Below are positions 28,575-37,093 of a stretch of DNA of 37,093 nt, piece after piece. This DNA comes from Paracoccaceae bacterium (GTDB taxonomy: Bacteria; Pseudomonadota; Alphaproteobacteria; Rhodobacterales; Rhodobacteraceae), in contig JAJUJF010000007.1 in NCBI GenBank assembly GCA_029265455.1, positions 1-37,093 on the forward strand, written 5' to 3'. Every line of letters starts with the position of its first letter. Positions within the stretch are counted from its first letter, which is position 1. The notes below the pieces were generated by a model. It saw only the letters and a list, made by a program, of their open reading frames with translations, had not been told where the DNA came from and did not search any database. The position numbers and the translations under genes were made by a program.

Positions 28575-30101
28575 CTAGGCAGGATCACCGGAAGGGGCAA
28601 TGCCGCGGCGGACATGCCCGGGCTGCGACCAGAGGGCGGAAAGGACGGGACGGAGCGCGGGCGCGAGGTCCTCGGCGATGAGGCCGGGACCGAGGATGGC
28701 GGCGGCCTCGCCGTGGAGCCAGACGCCGGCGGCGGCGGCGGGGAAGGCGGCGACGCCCCGCGCGGCAAGGCCCGCGACGATGCCGGTGAGGACATCGCCG
28801 CTGCCGGCGGTGGCGAGCCAGGGCGGCGCGTTGGCGTTGATCGCGGCGCGGCCGTCAGGGGCGGCGATGACGGTATCCGCGCCCTTGAGGATCAGCGTGG
28901 CGCCGGAGCGTCCGGCGGCCTCGCGCGCGGCCGCGAGACGGGAGCGTCCGGGACCGGGAGCGAGGTCGGGAAACAGGCGGGCGAACTCGCCCTCGTGCGG
29001 GGTGAGGATGGTGGCAGCGCCGCGGCTGCGGATGAGCGGGAAGAAGAAGGCTTCCGGGTCCTCCGCGAAGGCGGTCAGCGCATCGGCGTCGAGAACCGCC
29101 GCCTGGGGGGAAGTGAGGGCGGCCGCGACGAGGGCCCGCTCGGTTGCGTCGGTACCGAGCCCGGGCCCGAGCGCCACGGCGGTGAAGCGGCGATCGGCGA
29201 GGATGGAGGCGAGATCGCTTGCCCCGTCGCAGGCGCGGACCATGACCGCGGTGAGATGGGAGGCGTTGACCGCAAGGGCGTCGGTGGGGCTTGCGAGCGT
29301 GACGAGGCCCGCACCCGCCCGGAGCGCCGCTCCCGCGGCGAGGCGGGCGGCACCGGTGCGGGTCATCGGGCCGGAAAGGACGAGGGCGTGGCCGCGGCTG
29401 TACTTGTGGCCGGTGACGGCGGGGGGCGGCAGGTCGCTTGCCCAGAGGCCGGGCGCGTTCTCCCAGGTCGCGATGCCGAGCGGGGGGAGGACGGAGGCGG
29501 GGATGCCGATGTCGGCCAAGGTCACCTCGCCGCAAAGGGCGCGGCCGGGAAAGAGGAGATGGCCGGGCTTCCTGCGGAAGAAGGTGACGGTCGCGCAGGC
29601 TTCGACCACGGCTCCGAGAGGCAGGCCGGTAGCGCCGTCGAGGCCGGATGGAACATCAACGGCAAGGACCGGGGCGGAATGGGTGTTCATCGCCTCGATG
29701 AGGGTGGCGTGGGCGCCGGTGACGGGACGGTCGAGCCCGGCCCCGAATAGGGCGTCGATGACGATCGCAGCGTCGGGCAGATCGTCTTCGGGCCCGAGGA
29801 CGGGTCCGTTCCAGCGGGCGAACGCGGTGGCGGCGTCGCCCTTCAGGCGTGCGGGATCGGCGGCAAGCAGGAGGCGGACGTCGCGCCCCCGCTCGCGCAG
29901 GAGCCTGGCCGCCACCGAGCCGTCGCCACCGTTGTTGCCGCTTCCCGCCACGACGAGGACCGGCCCATCCGGCACGAGCGCGGCGGCGCGGTCGGCCACT
30001 GCCCGCCCGGCCGCTTCCATGAGGTCGATGCCGGGAATGTTGGAAGCGATGGCCGCGCGGTCGGCGGCGCCCATCTCGGCAGGGGTGAGCAGTTCGAGCA
30101 T
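28575..30101 (-). CDS. nnr: Bifunctional NAD(P)HX epimerase / ADP-dependent dehydratase
   Basis: Encodes 508 residues. It repairs hydrated NADH and NADPH: the N-terminal YjeF domain interconverts the R and S epimers, and the C-terminal ribokinase-like domain dehydrates the S form using ADP. The epimerase domain (residues ~1-215) shows VVAGSGNNGGDGSVAARLL and AVDVPSGLDG. The dehydratase domain (~220-500) shows GHALVLSGPMTRTGAARLAA, LTPHEGEFARLFPD, LKGADTVIAAPDGR and TAGSGDVLTGIVAGL. It overlaps the upstream M50 gene by one base (TGATG). Confidence 0.95.
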   Translation of the reverse strand: MLELLTPAEMGAADRAAIASNIPGIDLMEAAGRAVADRAAALVPDGPVLVVAGSGNNGGDGSVAARLLRERGRDVRLLLAADPARLKGDAATAFARWNGPVLGPEDDLPDAAIVIDALFGAGLDRPVTGAHATLIEAMNTHSAPVLAVDVPSGLDGATGLPLGAVVEACATVTFFRRKPGHLLFPGRALCGEVTLADIGIPASVLPPLGIATWENAPGLWASDLPPPAVTGHKYSRGHALVLSGPMTRTGAARLAAGAALRAGAGLVTLASPTDALAVNASHLTAVMVRACDGASDLASILADRRFTAVALGPGLGTDATERALVAAALTSPQAAVLDADALTAFAEDPEAFFFPLIRSRGAATILTPHEGEFARLFPDLAPGPGRSRLAAAREAAGRSGATLILKGADTVIAAPDGRAAINANAPPWLATAGSGDVLTGIVAGLAARGVAAFPAAAAGVWLHGEAAAILGPGLIAEDLAPALRPVLSALWSQPGHVRRGIAPSGDPA

Positions 30102-31177
30102 CAGCGGTCGCGCAGTGCCTGTCGGATGCGGAGGAATTCGGTGATGTTCTCGAGATCGACGAGGCCGACGAGCCGGTCGCCGCTGAGGACGCAGATCAGC
30201 CGGGTCTGCCCGTCCTGGAGATTCTCGAGCAGCACCGTCAGCCGGTCGGAGATGTGCGCGGTGACGGGCGGCCCCATGACGTCGCCGACGCGCCCCTGCG
30301 GCCCGAGGTCGCGCAGGGCCCGCAGGATCGCGGCCTGGGTGAGGACGCCGACCACGATCCCGCGGTCGACCACGGGGAAGTCCTTCTGGCTGCCGCCGAG
30401 GGTGAGGTCGATCGCCCGCGCCAGCGGGTCGTCGGGGGCGAGCGTCTGGAAATCGGTGATCATCGCGCGGCCGACCGGCTGGCGGTAGAGGTTCGACTCG
30501 ATCTCGACCGCACTCGCCTCGCCGGCGGCGCCGATCCAGATGAAGACGGCGATCAGGATCAGGAAGGGATTGAAGAAGAGGCCGAGGATGCCGAAGCCGA
30601 TCGCGAGGGTCTGGCCGATATTCGCCGCCATCCGCGTGGCCTGCACCCTGTCGGTGCGCAGCGCGAGGACTGCGCGCAGCACCCTGCCGCCATCCATGGG
30701 AAAGGCCGGGATGAGGTTGAAGACTGCGAGGAAGATGTTGGCGTAGAGGATGCTGACGAGGAAGCTCTGCGGCGCCGCCGAGAGTTCGAAGAGGGCACCG
30801 GGCCTGCCGGTGATGCTGAGGAACAGGAAGAGCACCGCGGCGATGGCGATGTTCACCGCCGGCCCCATCAGGGCGACGACGATCTCCTGCCGCGGGTCCT
30901 TCGGCATCTTCTCGAGGAGGGCGACGCCGCCGATCGGCAGGAGCGTGATGTTGCGGGTGCCGATCCCGTAGCGCCGCGCGGTGAGCGCATGACCGTATTC
31001 ATGGAGCACGACGCAGACGAAGAGCGCCGCGATCAGCGCGAGGCCGGTCACCACGCCGGCGAACGTGCCGGTCTCCGCCCAGTAGACGAAGCCGAAATAG
31101 ACGAAGAGGAGCGGAAAGGTGGCATGGATGTAGACGTCGATCCCGGCGAAGCGGCCGATCCTGGTGGCCCATTTCAC
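30101..31177 (-). CDS. Site-2 protease-like M50 metallopeptidase with CBS domains
   Basis: Encodes 358 residues. Inner-membrane zinc proteases of this type cleave membrane-spanning substrates. The zinc motif HEYGH (residues 59-63) lies in a hydrophobic helix, and the third-ligand motif NLIPAFPMDGGR follows in a later one. About six membrane helices span residues 15-225. Two C-terminal CBS repeats (FQTLAPDDPLARAIDLTLGG ... and VTAHISDRLTVLLENLQDG ...) probably sense adenine nucleotides. This is the FtsH-independent S2P-CBS architecture found widely in bacteria. The natural substrate is unknown. It is upstream of and coupled to the nnr gene and divergent from the acyl-CoA synthetase gene. Confidence 0.93.
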   Translation of the reverse strand: MKWATRIGRFAGIDVYIHATFPLLFVYFGFVYWAETGTFAGVVTGLALIAALFVCVVLHEYGHALTARRYGIGTRNITLLPIGGVALLEKMPKDPRQEIVVALMGPAVNIAIAAVLFLFLSITGRPGALFELSAAPQSFLVSILYANIFLAVFNLIPAFPMDGGRVLRAVLALRTDRVQATRMAANIGQTLAIGFGILGLFFNPFLILIAVFIWIGAAGEASAVEIESNLYRQPVGRAMITDFQTLAPDDPLARAIDLTLGGSQKDFPVVDRGIVVGVLTQAAILRALRDLGPQGRVGDVMGPPVTAHISDRLTVLLENLQDGQTRLICVLSGDRLVGLVDLENITEFLRIRQALRDR

Positions 31178-31244
31178 GGCGGCTCTCCTTTCCCTTTTCG
31201 CACGTCAAGCAGGTAGCCGCCGGAGCGGCCGTGATCAAGCGCGT

Positions 31245-31293
31245 CGGCATGCCCGGCGCGCCTGCCGGACATGCGCAGGCGGCAGGCATGCCG
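31245..31293. promoter_or_regulatory. Large two-part inverted repeat in the divergent M50 / synthetase region
   Basis: The outer arms are CGGCATGCC (31245) and GGCATGCCG (31285), each containing the 8-bp palindrome GGCATGCC. Inside them, CGCCTGC and GCAGGCG form an inner stem with a nine-base loop. The element spans 49 bp and ends about 100 bp before the synthetase ATG. It could be a paired operator or a leader structure. Confidence 0.4.
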
Positions 31294-31395
31294 GGGAAGC
31301 GCATCGGGCCGCGCACGGGAAATCCGCCCGGTGCATGTGCCTCCGGGTGGATGTATGGTCGCGCCCGCAAGCGGGGGCAGAGGAAGGGAGGAACC

Positions 31396-34077
31396 ATGAC
31401 CATACGCAACCTCGATCCCGTGCTTGAGCCGCGTTCCGTTGCGGTCTTCGGCGCTACCGAGCGGCCCGGTGCGGCGGCGACGGTGGTGATGACGAATCTG
31501 CTTGCCGGAGGTTTCGAGGGGCCGATCTGGCCGGTGAACCCGAACCGGCGCGAGGTGATGGGCCTGCCCTGTCATGCTTCGGCCGAGGCGCTGCCGGAGA
31601 CGCCCGATCTCGCGGTGATCGCGGCCCCGCCGGAGACGACTCCGGGGATCATCGCGGCGCTCGGCGCGATCGGCACGAAGGTCGCCGTGCTGGTCGGGCG
31701 GTGGGGAGGCCCGTGGGACGCGCTGATGCCGAAGGTGCTCGAGGCGGCGCGGCCCTCGCTCCTGCGGGTGATCGGACCGGGCTCGTTCGGCGTGATGGTG
31801 CCCGCGCGCCGTCTCAACGCGAGCTTCAGCCCGGCGACGCCGGAGCCGGGACGGCTCGCCCTTGTCTCGCAGTCGGGTGCGATCGCCTCGTCGCTGACCG
31901 AATGGGCGGTGGAGCGGGGCATCGGCTTCTCGCATGTCGTCAGCCTCGGGTCGATGGCCGATGTCGATCTCGGCGACTATCTCGACCTCCTCGCCGGTGA
32001 CCGGGCGACGGCGGGGATCCTTCTTTACCTCCAGTCGGTGAAGTCGCCGCGGAAGTTCATGTCGGCGGCGCGCTCGGCGGCGCGACTGAAGCCGGTGGTG
32101 GCGATCAAGGGCGGCCGCTATGGCGCCGGCGCGCTGGCGGCGCACCTGCACACGGGTACGCTGGTGGGTTCGGGCGTGGTGGCGGACGCGGCGTTGCGGC
32201 GCGCGGGCGTGCTGCGCGTCGAGGGGCTGAGAGAGCTCTTCGAGGCGGCGGAGATCATGGGCCGGTTCCGGCCGCTGCGGCGCGGGCGCCTCGCGATCGC
32301 GACCAACGCGGGGGCTGCGGGTGTTCTCGCCGTCGACCGGCTGATGGATGTGGGGGGCGAGCTTGCGGCCCTGAGCCCGGAAACGGGTGCGGCACTCGAC
32401 GCGGTGGTGCCGGATGGGCAAGGGAGTTCCAATCCTGTCGATATCGAAGGGGACGCAGGGCCGGAGCGCTACCTGGCAGCGCTCGACGCGCTCTCGGCCG
32501 ATCCGGGTGTCGATGCGCTCCTCGCGATGCATTCGCCGACCGGGTTCAGCGAACCTCTCACGGTTGCCGAGGCGGTGGCAGGCTGCCTTGATCGGGGCAC
32601 GCTGCGGTCGAAGCCGGTCCTCTCGTGCTGGCTCGGGGGTGCGGCTGCGCGGGCAGGGCGCGCGGTGCTGCAGAAGGCCGGGGTCGCGAGTTATGAATCG
32701 CCGGCTCCGGCCGCGGCGGCGGTGCGGCATCTGACAGACTGGGGACGGGCGCAGGCGGCGCTCCTCCTCGTCCCCGACCGTGGCGAGGTCGACGCGCTCG
32801 GCATGCCCTTCGGCGCGCAGGAGAGGGTGGCTGCGGCGCTGGCGCCCGCGGCTGCCGAGGGACGCCGGCTCCTCGACGGGAGCGAATCGAAGGAGGTGGT
32901 GGCGGCCTATGGCGTGCCGTTCGTCGAGGTCCGCGTCGCGGCAAGTCCCGAGGATGTCGCGCGGGAGGCTGCCCAGCTACTCGCCCGGGTCGAGGCCGTC
33001 GCGGTGAAGCTCCTGTCACACGACATTCCCCACAAGTCCGAGGTCGGAGGCGTCGTCCTCGACCGCGAGAGTCCCGAGGCGGCGGCGGCGGCGGCGCGAG
33101 CAATCGCGGCCCGGGTGGCCGAGCGGCGCCCGGATGCACGGATCCACGGCTTCCTCGTCCAGCCGATGCTGAGGCGCTCGGGCGCGATCGAGGTGATCGC
33201 CGGCATCGGCCGGGACGAGATCTTCGGACCGGTGATCGTCTTCGGCGCGGGCGGTACCGCGGTCGAGGCGCTGCGGGACACGGCGGTGGCGCTGCCGCCG
33301 CTCGACCTCGCGCTGGCGGCGGAGCTGATGGGGCGCACGCGGGTGGGGGCGGCGCTTGCCGTACGCCCGGAGGCACAGGGCGATGCGATCCGCAGGGTGC
33401 TGGTGGCGCTCTCGTATCTGACGGAGGATTTCCCCTGCGTCCGCGGGGTCGACGTCAACCCGCTGCTCGTCTCCGGCTCGGGCGCGGTGGCGGTCGATGC
33501 GCTGGTGGAGATCGAGCCGGGCGAGGTGGATCGGCGCGGTCCCAATCCGGATCTGGTGATCCGGCCCTATCCGGCGGCCTGGACGCGGGAGGTGGAACTC
33601 AAGGGCGAACGCTACACCTTCCGCGCGATCCGGCCGACGGATGCCTTCCTCTATCCGGATTTCCTCAAGCGGCTCGACTCGGAGGCGATCCGGATGCGGT
33701 TCCTTGCGCCGCGGCGGAACTTTCCCGAGGACATGGGGCTCCGGCTCAGCCAGCTCGACTACGATCGCGAGATGGCCTTTGTCGCCATCGCCGAGGACGG
33801 CAGCCTCGCCGCGGTGTCGCGGCTCTCGGCCTCGCCGGGGCGGGAGGTCGCCGAATACGCGCTGGTGGTCCGCAGCGACCTCGCCGGGCGCGGCCTCGGC
33901 ACGGCGATCCTCTCGCATCTGATCGACTACGCGCGGGCCGAGGGGCTGCATCGGCTCGAGGGAGCGGTGTTGCGGGAGAACAGGGGGATGCTCGGCCTGA
34001 TCACGCGCCTCGGCTTCCGGGTCGCGCCGGACCCCGACGACATGGAGCTGATGGCGACCTGGCTTGATCTGGAATAG
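31396..34077 (+). CDS. NDP-forming acyl-CoA synthetase fused to a GNAT acetyltransferase (Pat-like)
   Basis: Encodes 893 residues. The domain order is: CoA-binding Rossmann domain (~1-140: RSVAVFGATERPG), succinyl-CoA-ligase-like domains (~145-460: ALVSQSGAIASSL), an ATP-grasp domain (~490-715: VAVKLLSHDIPHKSEVGGV) and a C-terminal GNAT domain (~735-893: FRAIRPTDAFLYPDFLKRL, VRSDLAGRGLGTAILSHLI). This is the layout of Pat/YfiQ lysine acetyltransferases. His252 in HLHTGTLVGS sits where active NDP-forming synthetases carry the phosphohistidine, which is replaced in the enteric acetyltransferases. The ATG at 31396 follows GAAGGGAGGA. It appears to be a single-gene unit. Confidence 0.9.
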   Translation: MTIRNLDPVLEPRSVAVFGATERPGAAATVVMTNLLAGGFEGPIWPVNPNRREVMGLPCHASAEALPETPDLAVIAAPPETTPGIIAALGAIGTKVAVLVGRWGGPWDALMPKVLEAARPSLLRVIGPGSFGVMVPARRLNASFSPATPEPGRLALVSQSGAIASSLTEWAVERGIGFSHVVSLGSMADVDLGDYLDLLAGDRATAGILLYLQSVKSPRKFMSAARSAARLKPVVAIKGGRYGAGALAAHLHTGTLVGSGVVADAALRRAGVLRVEGLRELFEAAEIMGRFRPLRRGRLAIATNAGAAGVLAVDRLMDVGGELAALSPETGAALDAVVPDGQGSSNPVDIEGDAGPERYLAALDALSADPGVDALLAMHSPTGFSEPLTVAEAVAGCLDRGTLRSKPVLSCWLGGAAARAGRAVLQKAGVASYESPAPAAAAVRHLTDWGRAQAALLLVPDRGEVDALGMPFGAQERVAAALAPAAAEGRRLLDGSESKEVVAAYGVPFVEVRVAASPEDVAREAAQLLARVEAVAVKLLSHDIPHKSEVGGVVLDRESPEAAAAAARAIAARVAERRPDARIHGFLVQPMLRRSGAIEVIAGIGRDEIFGPVIVFGAGGTAVEALRDTAVALPPLDLALAAELMGRTRVGAALAVRPEAQGDAIRRVLVALSYLTEDFPCVRGVDVNPLLVSGSGAVAVDALVEIEPGEVDRRGPNPDLVIRPYPAAWTREVELKGERYTFRAIRPTDAFLYPDFLKRLDSEAIRMRFLAPRRNFPEDMGLRLSQLDYDREMAFVAIAEDGSLAAVSRLSASPGREVAEYALVVRSDLAGRGLGTAILSHLIDYARAEGLHRLEGAVLRENRGMLGLITRLGFRVAPDPDDMELMATWLDLE

Positions 34078-34239
34078 GACCGGAGGCCGCCGGGCGGTGA
34101 CGGCCTCGCGGCAACGGTCGGGAGGATATGCGTGCACAGACGCAGGCAGGGGGCGCGGGGCGCAAGCCGGACGCGCCGTCGCCCGGTGAAGATCACGGCG
34201 CGGCGCAACAGGGCGCAGCGGCCGGAAAGGGGAGCGGGA

Positions 34240-34566
34240 ATGCGGACAGCCGAGAAGGTCCTGTGCAAGGAGGAGCAGCGGCTGCGCCGGCAGATCGCGA
34301 TCATGTCGCGCCGGTTCCCGCGGCTCGAGCGTTTCGTGGACAGGCTTCTCGACCCGAAGATGCGGCATGTGCGCCTCCCGCTCGGGATCCTGCTCATCCT
34401 CGCCGGGTTCGTCGGGTTCCTGCCGGTGCTCGGCTTCTGGATGCTGCCGCTCGGCCTCCTTCTGCTCGCGCTCGACGTGCCGATGCTCAGGCCGCCGCTC
34501 GCGGCAGCGATGATCCGGATGCGGCGGCTCCTGCGGCGCTGGTGGCCGGGAAACCGCGGCGGCTAG
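34240..34566 (+). CDS. Small PGPGW-type transmembrane protein, hypothetical
   Basis: Encodes 108 residues. The core is two close hydrophobic segments (VRLPLGILLILAGFVGFLPVL and GFWMLPLGLLLLALDVPML) with the conserved FLPVLGFWMLPLG turn seen in small bacterial membrane proteins. It is flanked by basic, helical ends. The function is unknown. The ATG at 34240 (AAAGGGGAGC upstream) was chosen. A GTG at 34132 has a good GGGAGG site and would add 36 Arg-rich residues, so the true start is uncertain. It lies between the synthetase and the gcv operon. Confidence 0.7.
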   Translation: MRTAEKVLCKEEQRLRRQIAIMSRRFPRLERFVDRLLDPKMRHVRLPLGILLILAGFVGFLPVLGFWMLPLGLLLLALDVPMLRPPLAAAMIRMRRLLRRWWPGNRGG

Positions 34567-34859
34567 CAGGACGACCGGCAGCTTCGGGCGGGACACGGGA
34601 CTGCGCGGGAGCGGCAGCGCGCGGCCGGTGCAACCCGGAGTGGCAATGAACACCTTCCTTGACTGTCCGTGCGCTTGAGCGCCCTCTTGCAAAGTGGGTC
34701 GAATCAAGTCCTACCGGGGGAGGATGTTCCCGCTCCCGGTATGGACATAGGTCGCGTTGTGGGTCGCAGGGTGCACGCATAGCGTCCGCCCGCGCCCAAC
34801 AACGGTGCCGGTGCCCGACGGCCTTGCCGTGAGGTGCCGCAAACAGCGGGAGGAGGGAT
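34567..34859. other. Leader and promoter region of the gcv operon
   Basis: 293 bp without a gene. It contains a hairpin TACCGGG / CCCGGTA (34712-34741), an interrupted inverted repeat starting CTTGAGCGCCC and ending TCAAG just before it, and ACGGC/GCCGT symmetry near the start codon. TTGACT at 34659 resembles a -35 box, but no good -10 follows. I looked for a glycine riboswitch and did not find its conserved core. Confidence 0.4.
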
Positions 34860-35981
34860 ATGTCCCAGCTCAAGACGACACCGCTCGATGGCCTCCACCG
34901 GAGCCTCGGAGCCAAGATGGTGCCCTTCGCCGGGTACGAGATGCCGGTCCAGTACAGCGCCGGCGTCCTGAAGGAACATCTCCACACGCGCTCCGCCGCA
35001 GGGCTCTTCGACGTGAGCCACATGGGGCAGATCGAGATCCGGCCGCGCTCGGGCGATCTCGACGACGCCAAGCGCGCGCTCGAGCGGCTGATGCCGGTGA
35101 GCGTGCTCCCCCTCAAGACCGGGCGGCAGCGTTACGGGCTCTTCACCAACGACCAGGGCGGCATCATGGATGACGTGATGTTCGCCGACCTCGGTGACCG
35201 GGTCTTCCTCGTGGCGAACGCGTCGCGCAAGGAGTCGGACCTCGAGATCCTCCGCAATGGCCTCACCGACTGCGACGTGACGGTGCTCGAGCGCGGACTG
35301 ATAGCGCTGCAGGGTCCGAAGGCGGAAGCGGCGCTCGCCACCCTCAATCCCGCCGTCAGGGACATGAAGTTCATGGACATCGGCGAGTTCGAGATCCTCG
35401 GGGAGCGCTGCCTCGTCTCGCGCGCGGGCTATACCGGCGAGGACGGCTACGAGATCTCGGTGCCGGCGGAAGCGACCGAGGCGCTCGCGAAGCGGCTTCT
35501 CGAACTCGAGGACGTGCAACCCATCGGGCTCGGCGCGCGTGACTCGCTCCGGCTCGAGGCCGGACTCTGCCTCTACGGGAACGACATAGACGAGACGACG
35601 ACCCCGGTCGAGGCGGCGCTCGAATGGGCGATCCAGAAGCCGCGCCGGCGCGGCGGCGAGCGCGAGGGCGGTTTCCCGGGTGCGGAGATCATCCTCGAGC
35701 AGCTCGAGAAGGGCGCGGCACGGCGGCGTGTCGGGCTCAGGCCGGAAGGCCGTGCGCCGATGCGCGAGGGCGTCGAGCTGGCTGCCGCGGAAGGCGGCGA
35801 ACCGATCGGCAAGATCACCTCGGGCGGGTTCGGTCCGACGGTGGGCGCGCCGGTTGCCATGGGCTATGTTCCGACCGAGCATTCCGCGCCGGACACGCAG
35901 CTTTACGGCTTGCTGCGCGGGCGCTCGGTGCCGGTAAAGGTCAGCACGACGCCGTTCGTCGAGTCTGGATACAAGCGATAA
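34860..35981 (+). CDS. gcvT: Glycine cleavage system aminomethyltransferase (T protein)
   Basis: Encodes 373 residues. The T protein takes the aminomethyl group from GcvH, releases ammonia and makes 5,10-methylenetetrahydrofolate. It has the GcvT fold throughout: [67 protein letters not shown] and [18 protein letters not shown] near the C-terminus. The ATG at 34860 follows GGGAGGAGGG. It is first in gcvT-gcvH-gcvP, 32 bp before gcvH. LipA, needed to mature GcvH, is encoded elsewhere in the window. Confidence 0.97.
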   Translation: MSQLKTTPLDGLHRSLGAKMVPFAGYEMPVQYSAGVLKEHLHTRSAAGLFDVSHMGQIEIRPRSGDLDDAKRALERLMPVSVLPLKTGRQRYGLFTNDQGGIMDDVMFADLGDRVFLVANASRKESDLEILRNGLTDCDVTVLERGLIALQGPKAEAALATLNPAVRDMKFMDIGEFEILGERCLVSRAGYTGEDGYEISVPAEATEALAKRLLELEDVQPIGLGARDSLRLEAGLCLYGNDIDETTTPVEAALEWAIQKPRRRGGEREGGFPGAEIILEQLEKGAARRRVGLRPEGRAPMREGVELAAAEGGEPIGKITSGGFGPTVGAPVAMGYVPTEHSAPDTQLYGLLRGRSVPVKVSTTPFVESGYKR

Positions 35982-36013
35982 ACAGGTCCCGCGAGAAACA
36001 GGAGACTCCGGAA

Positions 36014-36376
36014 ATGCTTAAGTTTACCGAAGATCATGAATGGGTTCGCGTCGAGGGCGACGAGATCGTCGTCGGCATCACCGAACATGCCGCGGAGCAG
36101 CTCGGCGACCTCGTCTTCGTCGACCTGCCCGAAAAGGACGCCACGGTGAGCAAGGGCGACGAGATCGTGACCGTCGAATCGGTGAAGGCGGCGAGCGACA
36201 TCACCGCGCCCGCGGACGGCACCATCACCGAGGTGAATTCGGACCTCACCGACAATCCGACCCTTGTCAACGAGAGCCCGATGGAAGCGGGCTGGATCTT
36301 CAAGATGAAGCTCGAGAGCAAGGATGCGCTTGACGGTCTGATGGACGAAGCCGCCTACCGCGACTTCATCGCCTGA
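36014..36376 (+). CDS. gcvH: Glycine cleavage system H protein
   Basis: Encodes 120 residues. The H protein carries intermediates between the P, T and L proteins on a lipoyl arm. The lipoylated lysine is Lys58 in VESVKAASD. The flanking [20 protein letters not shown] and [18 protein letters not shown] are typical. The ATG at 36014 has AGGAGA upstream; the longer track ORF is this frame read back into gcvT. It sits 23 bp before gcvP. Confidence 0.97.
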   Translation: MLKFTEDHEWVRVEGDEIVVGITEHAAEQLGDLVFVDLPEKDATVSKGDEIVTVESVKAASDITAPADGTITEVNSDLTDNPTLVNESPMEAGWIFKMKLESKDALDGLMDEAAYRDFIA

Positions 36377-36399
36377 CGACCGCCCGAAGAGGACAAGAC

Positions 36400-37093
36400 A
36401 TGTCGTTCAGTGAGACTACCTACTTACCCTACGACTTCGCCAACCGCCGTCATATCGGGCCGAGCCCGAGCGAGATGGAGGAGATGCTCGAGGTCGTCGG
36501 GGCCGAGAATCTCGATGCTCTCATCGATCGGATCGTGCCGGCCGACATCCGCCAGAAGGAGCCGCTCTCGTTCGGCAAGCCGCTGTCCGAACAGGGCATG
36601 CTGCGTCGCCTGAGGGAAGTCGGCCGCAAGAACAAGGTGCTGGTCTCGCTGATCGGGCAGGGCTACTACGGCACCGTCACCCCGTCGGTGATCCAGCGCA
36701 ACATCCTCGAGAATCCGGCCTGGTACACGGCCTACACGCCCTACCAGCCGGAGATCAGCCAGGGCCGTCTCGAGGCGCTGCTGAACTTCCAGACGATGGT
36801 GTCGGACCTCACCGCGCTCGACATCGCCAATGCCTCGCTCCTCGACGAGGGGACGGCGGCGGCGGAGGCCATGGGCCTGTGCCGGCGCGGCTCGAAGTCG
36901 AAGGCAACCGCGTTCTTCGTCGACCACCACTGCCACCCGCAGACCATCGCGGTGATCCGGACCCGTGCCGAGCCGCTCGGCTGGAAGGTGATCGTCGGTG
37001 ACCCGTTCGCCGATCTCAAGCCCGAGGAAGTCTTCGGCGCGATCTTCCAGTACCCCGGCACCTACGGCCACTGTCACGACTTCACCGAGGTGA
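36400..37093 (+). CDS. gcvP: Glycine dehydrogenase (P protein), 3' end outside window
   Basis: The first 231 codons of gcvP, absent from the ORF track because the frame runs off the window. The P protein is a pyridoxal-phosphate enzyme that decarboxylates glycine and passes the aminomethyl group to GcvH. The N-terminal family sequence is clear: [64 protein letters not shown] and [16 protein letters not shown]. The ATG at 36400 lies after GAGGACAAG. The full-length form (~950 residues) is expected rather than the split gcvPA/gcvPB, because the N-terminus matches the single-chain type, but the C-terminus is not visible. Confidence 0.93.
   Translation, partial: MSFSETTYLPYDFANRRHIGPSPSEMEEMLEVVGAENLDALIDRIVPADIRQKEPLSFGKPLSEQGMLRRLREVGRKNKVLVSLIGQGYYGTVTPSVIQRNILENPAWYTAYTPYQPEISQGRLEALLNFQTMVSDLTALDIANASLLDEGTAAAEAMGLCRRGSKSKATAFFVDHHCHPQTIAVIRTRAEPLGWKVIVGDPFADLKPEEVFGAIFQYPGTYGHCHDFTEV

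Noticed and set aside
28563-30144. Long plus-strand ORFs opposite the NAD(P)HX repair gene
   Set aside because: The minus strand carries clear YjeF and dehydratase motifs, while the plus-strand translations are Ala/Arg/Gly-rich without motifs.
34567-34859. Glycine riboswitch upstream of gcvT
   Set aside because: The gcv operon is a common place for it, but I could not find the conserved aptamer core on the plus strand; only simple hairpins are present. A covariance-model search would settle this.

Overview
The window is about 37 kb of GC-rich chromosome from an alphaproteobacterium, most likely Rhodobacterales or a close relative. The gene orders are characteristic: lptF-lptG-lptD-surA-pdxA-rsmA divergent from pepA-holC, and a short single-domain HPr kinase followed by rapZ, a mannose-family PTS IIA and HPr, divergent from pckA. 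Almost all of the window is housekeeping sequence with tight operons, many GTG starts and 1-4 base start/stop overlaps. No rRNA, tRNA, CRISPR array or intact insertion sequence was seen.

Layout. Positions 1-2.1 kb hold the 3' end of a PRC-barrel protein gene, a dodecin, a cold-shock protein (minus strand) and a BrnA-like antitoxin without a toxin partner. From about 2.2 to 3.46 kb lies an AT-richer two-gene block on the minus strand: an AbiU2-type HEPN protein and a small membrane-anchored protein whose N-terminal helix is split off by an apparent one-base frameshift. It abuts ettA with a 4-base overlap and looks like an acquired defence cassette. From 3.45 to 12.6 kb on the minus strand are ettA and the envelope/cofactor operon lptF-lptG-lptD-surA-pdxA-rsmA. 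From 12.8 to 16.5 kb on the plus strand are pepA, holC, lipA and a small secreted acidic protein.

From 16.6 to 20.6 kb is the carbon-regulation locus: pckA on the minus strand, divergent from hprK-rapZ-IIA-ptsH. The ChvG/ChvI genes often found between pckA and hprK in relatives are absent here. From 20.8 to 25.0 kb are a secreted PRC-barrel protein with eleven exact nine-residue repeats, and acnA. From 25.5 to 31.2 kb are an isoprenylcysteine methyltransferase-like membrane protein, a DUF1223 protein, a LysE transporter, a lipid A-type acyltransferase, the bifunctional NAD(P)HX repair enzyme and a site-2-protease-like M50 protein with CBS domains. From 31.4 to 37.1 kb are an NDP-forming acyl-CoA synthetase fused to a GNAT domain, a small PGPGW-type membrane protein, and gcvT-gcvH-gcvP, the last cut by the window end.

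The functional groups are outer-membrane biogenesis (LptF, LptG, LptD, SurA, an acyltransferase), carbon and central metabolism control (PckA, HprK, RapZ, PTS, AcnA) and glycine cleavage with lipoate chemistry (GcvT, GcvH, GcvP, with LipA supplying the lipoyl group). The points most worth following up are the split membrane-protein/HEPN cassette, an exact 11-bp helically phased repeat between csp and the BrnA-like gene, a Cys-helix-Cys module shared by two secreted proteins, and several structured intergenic regions.
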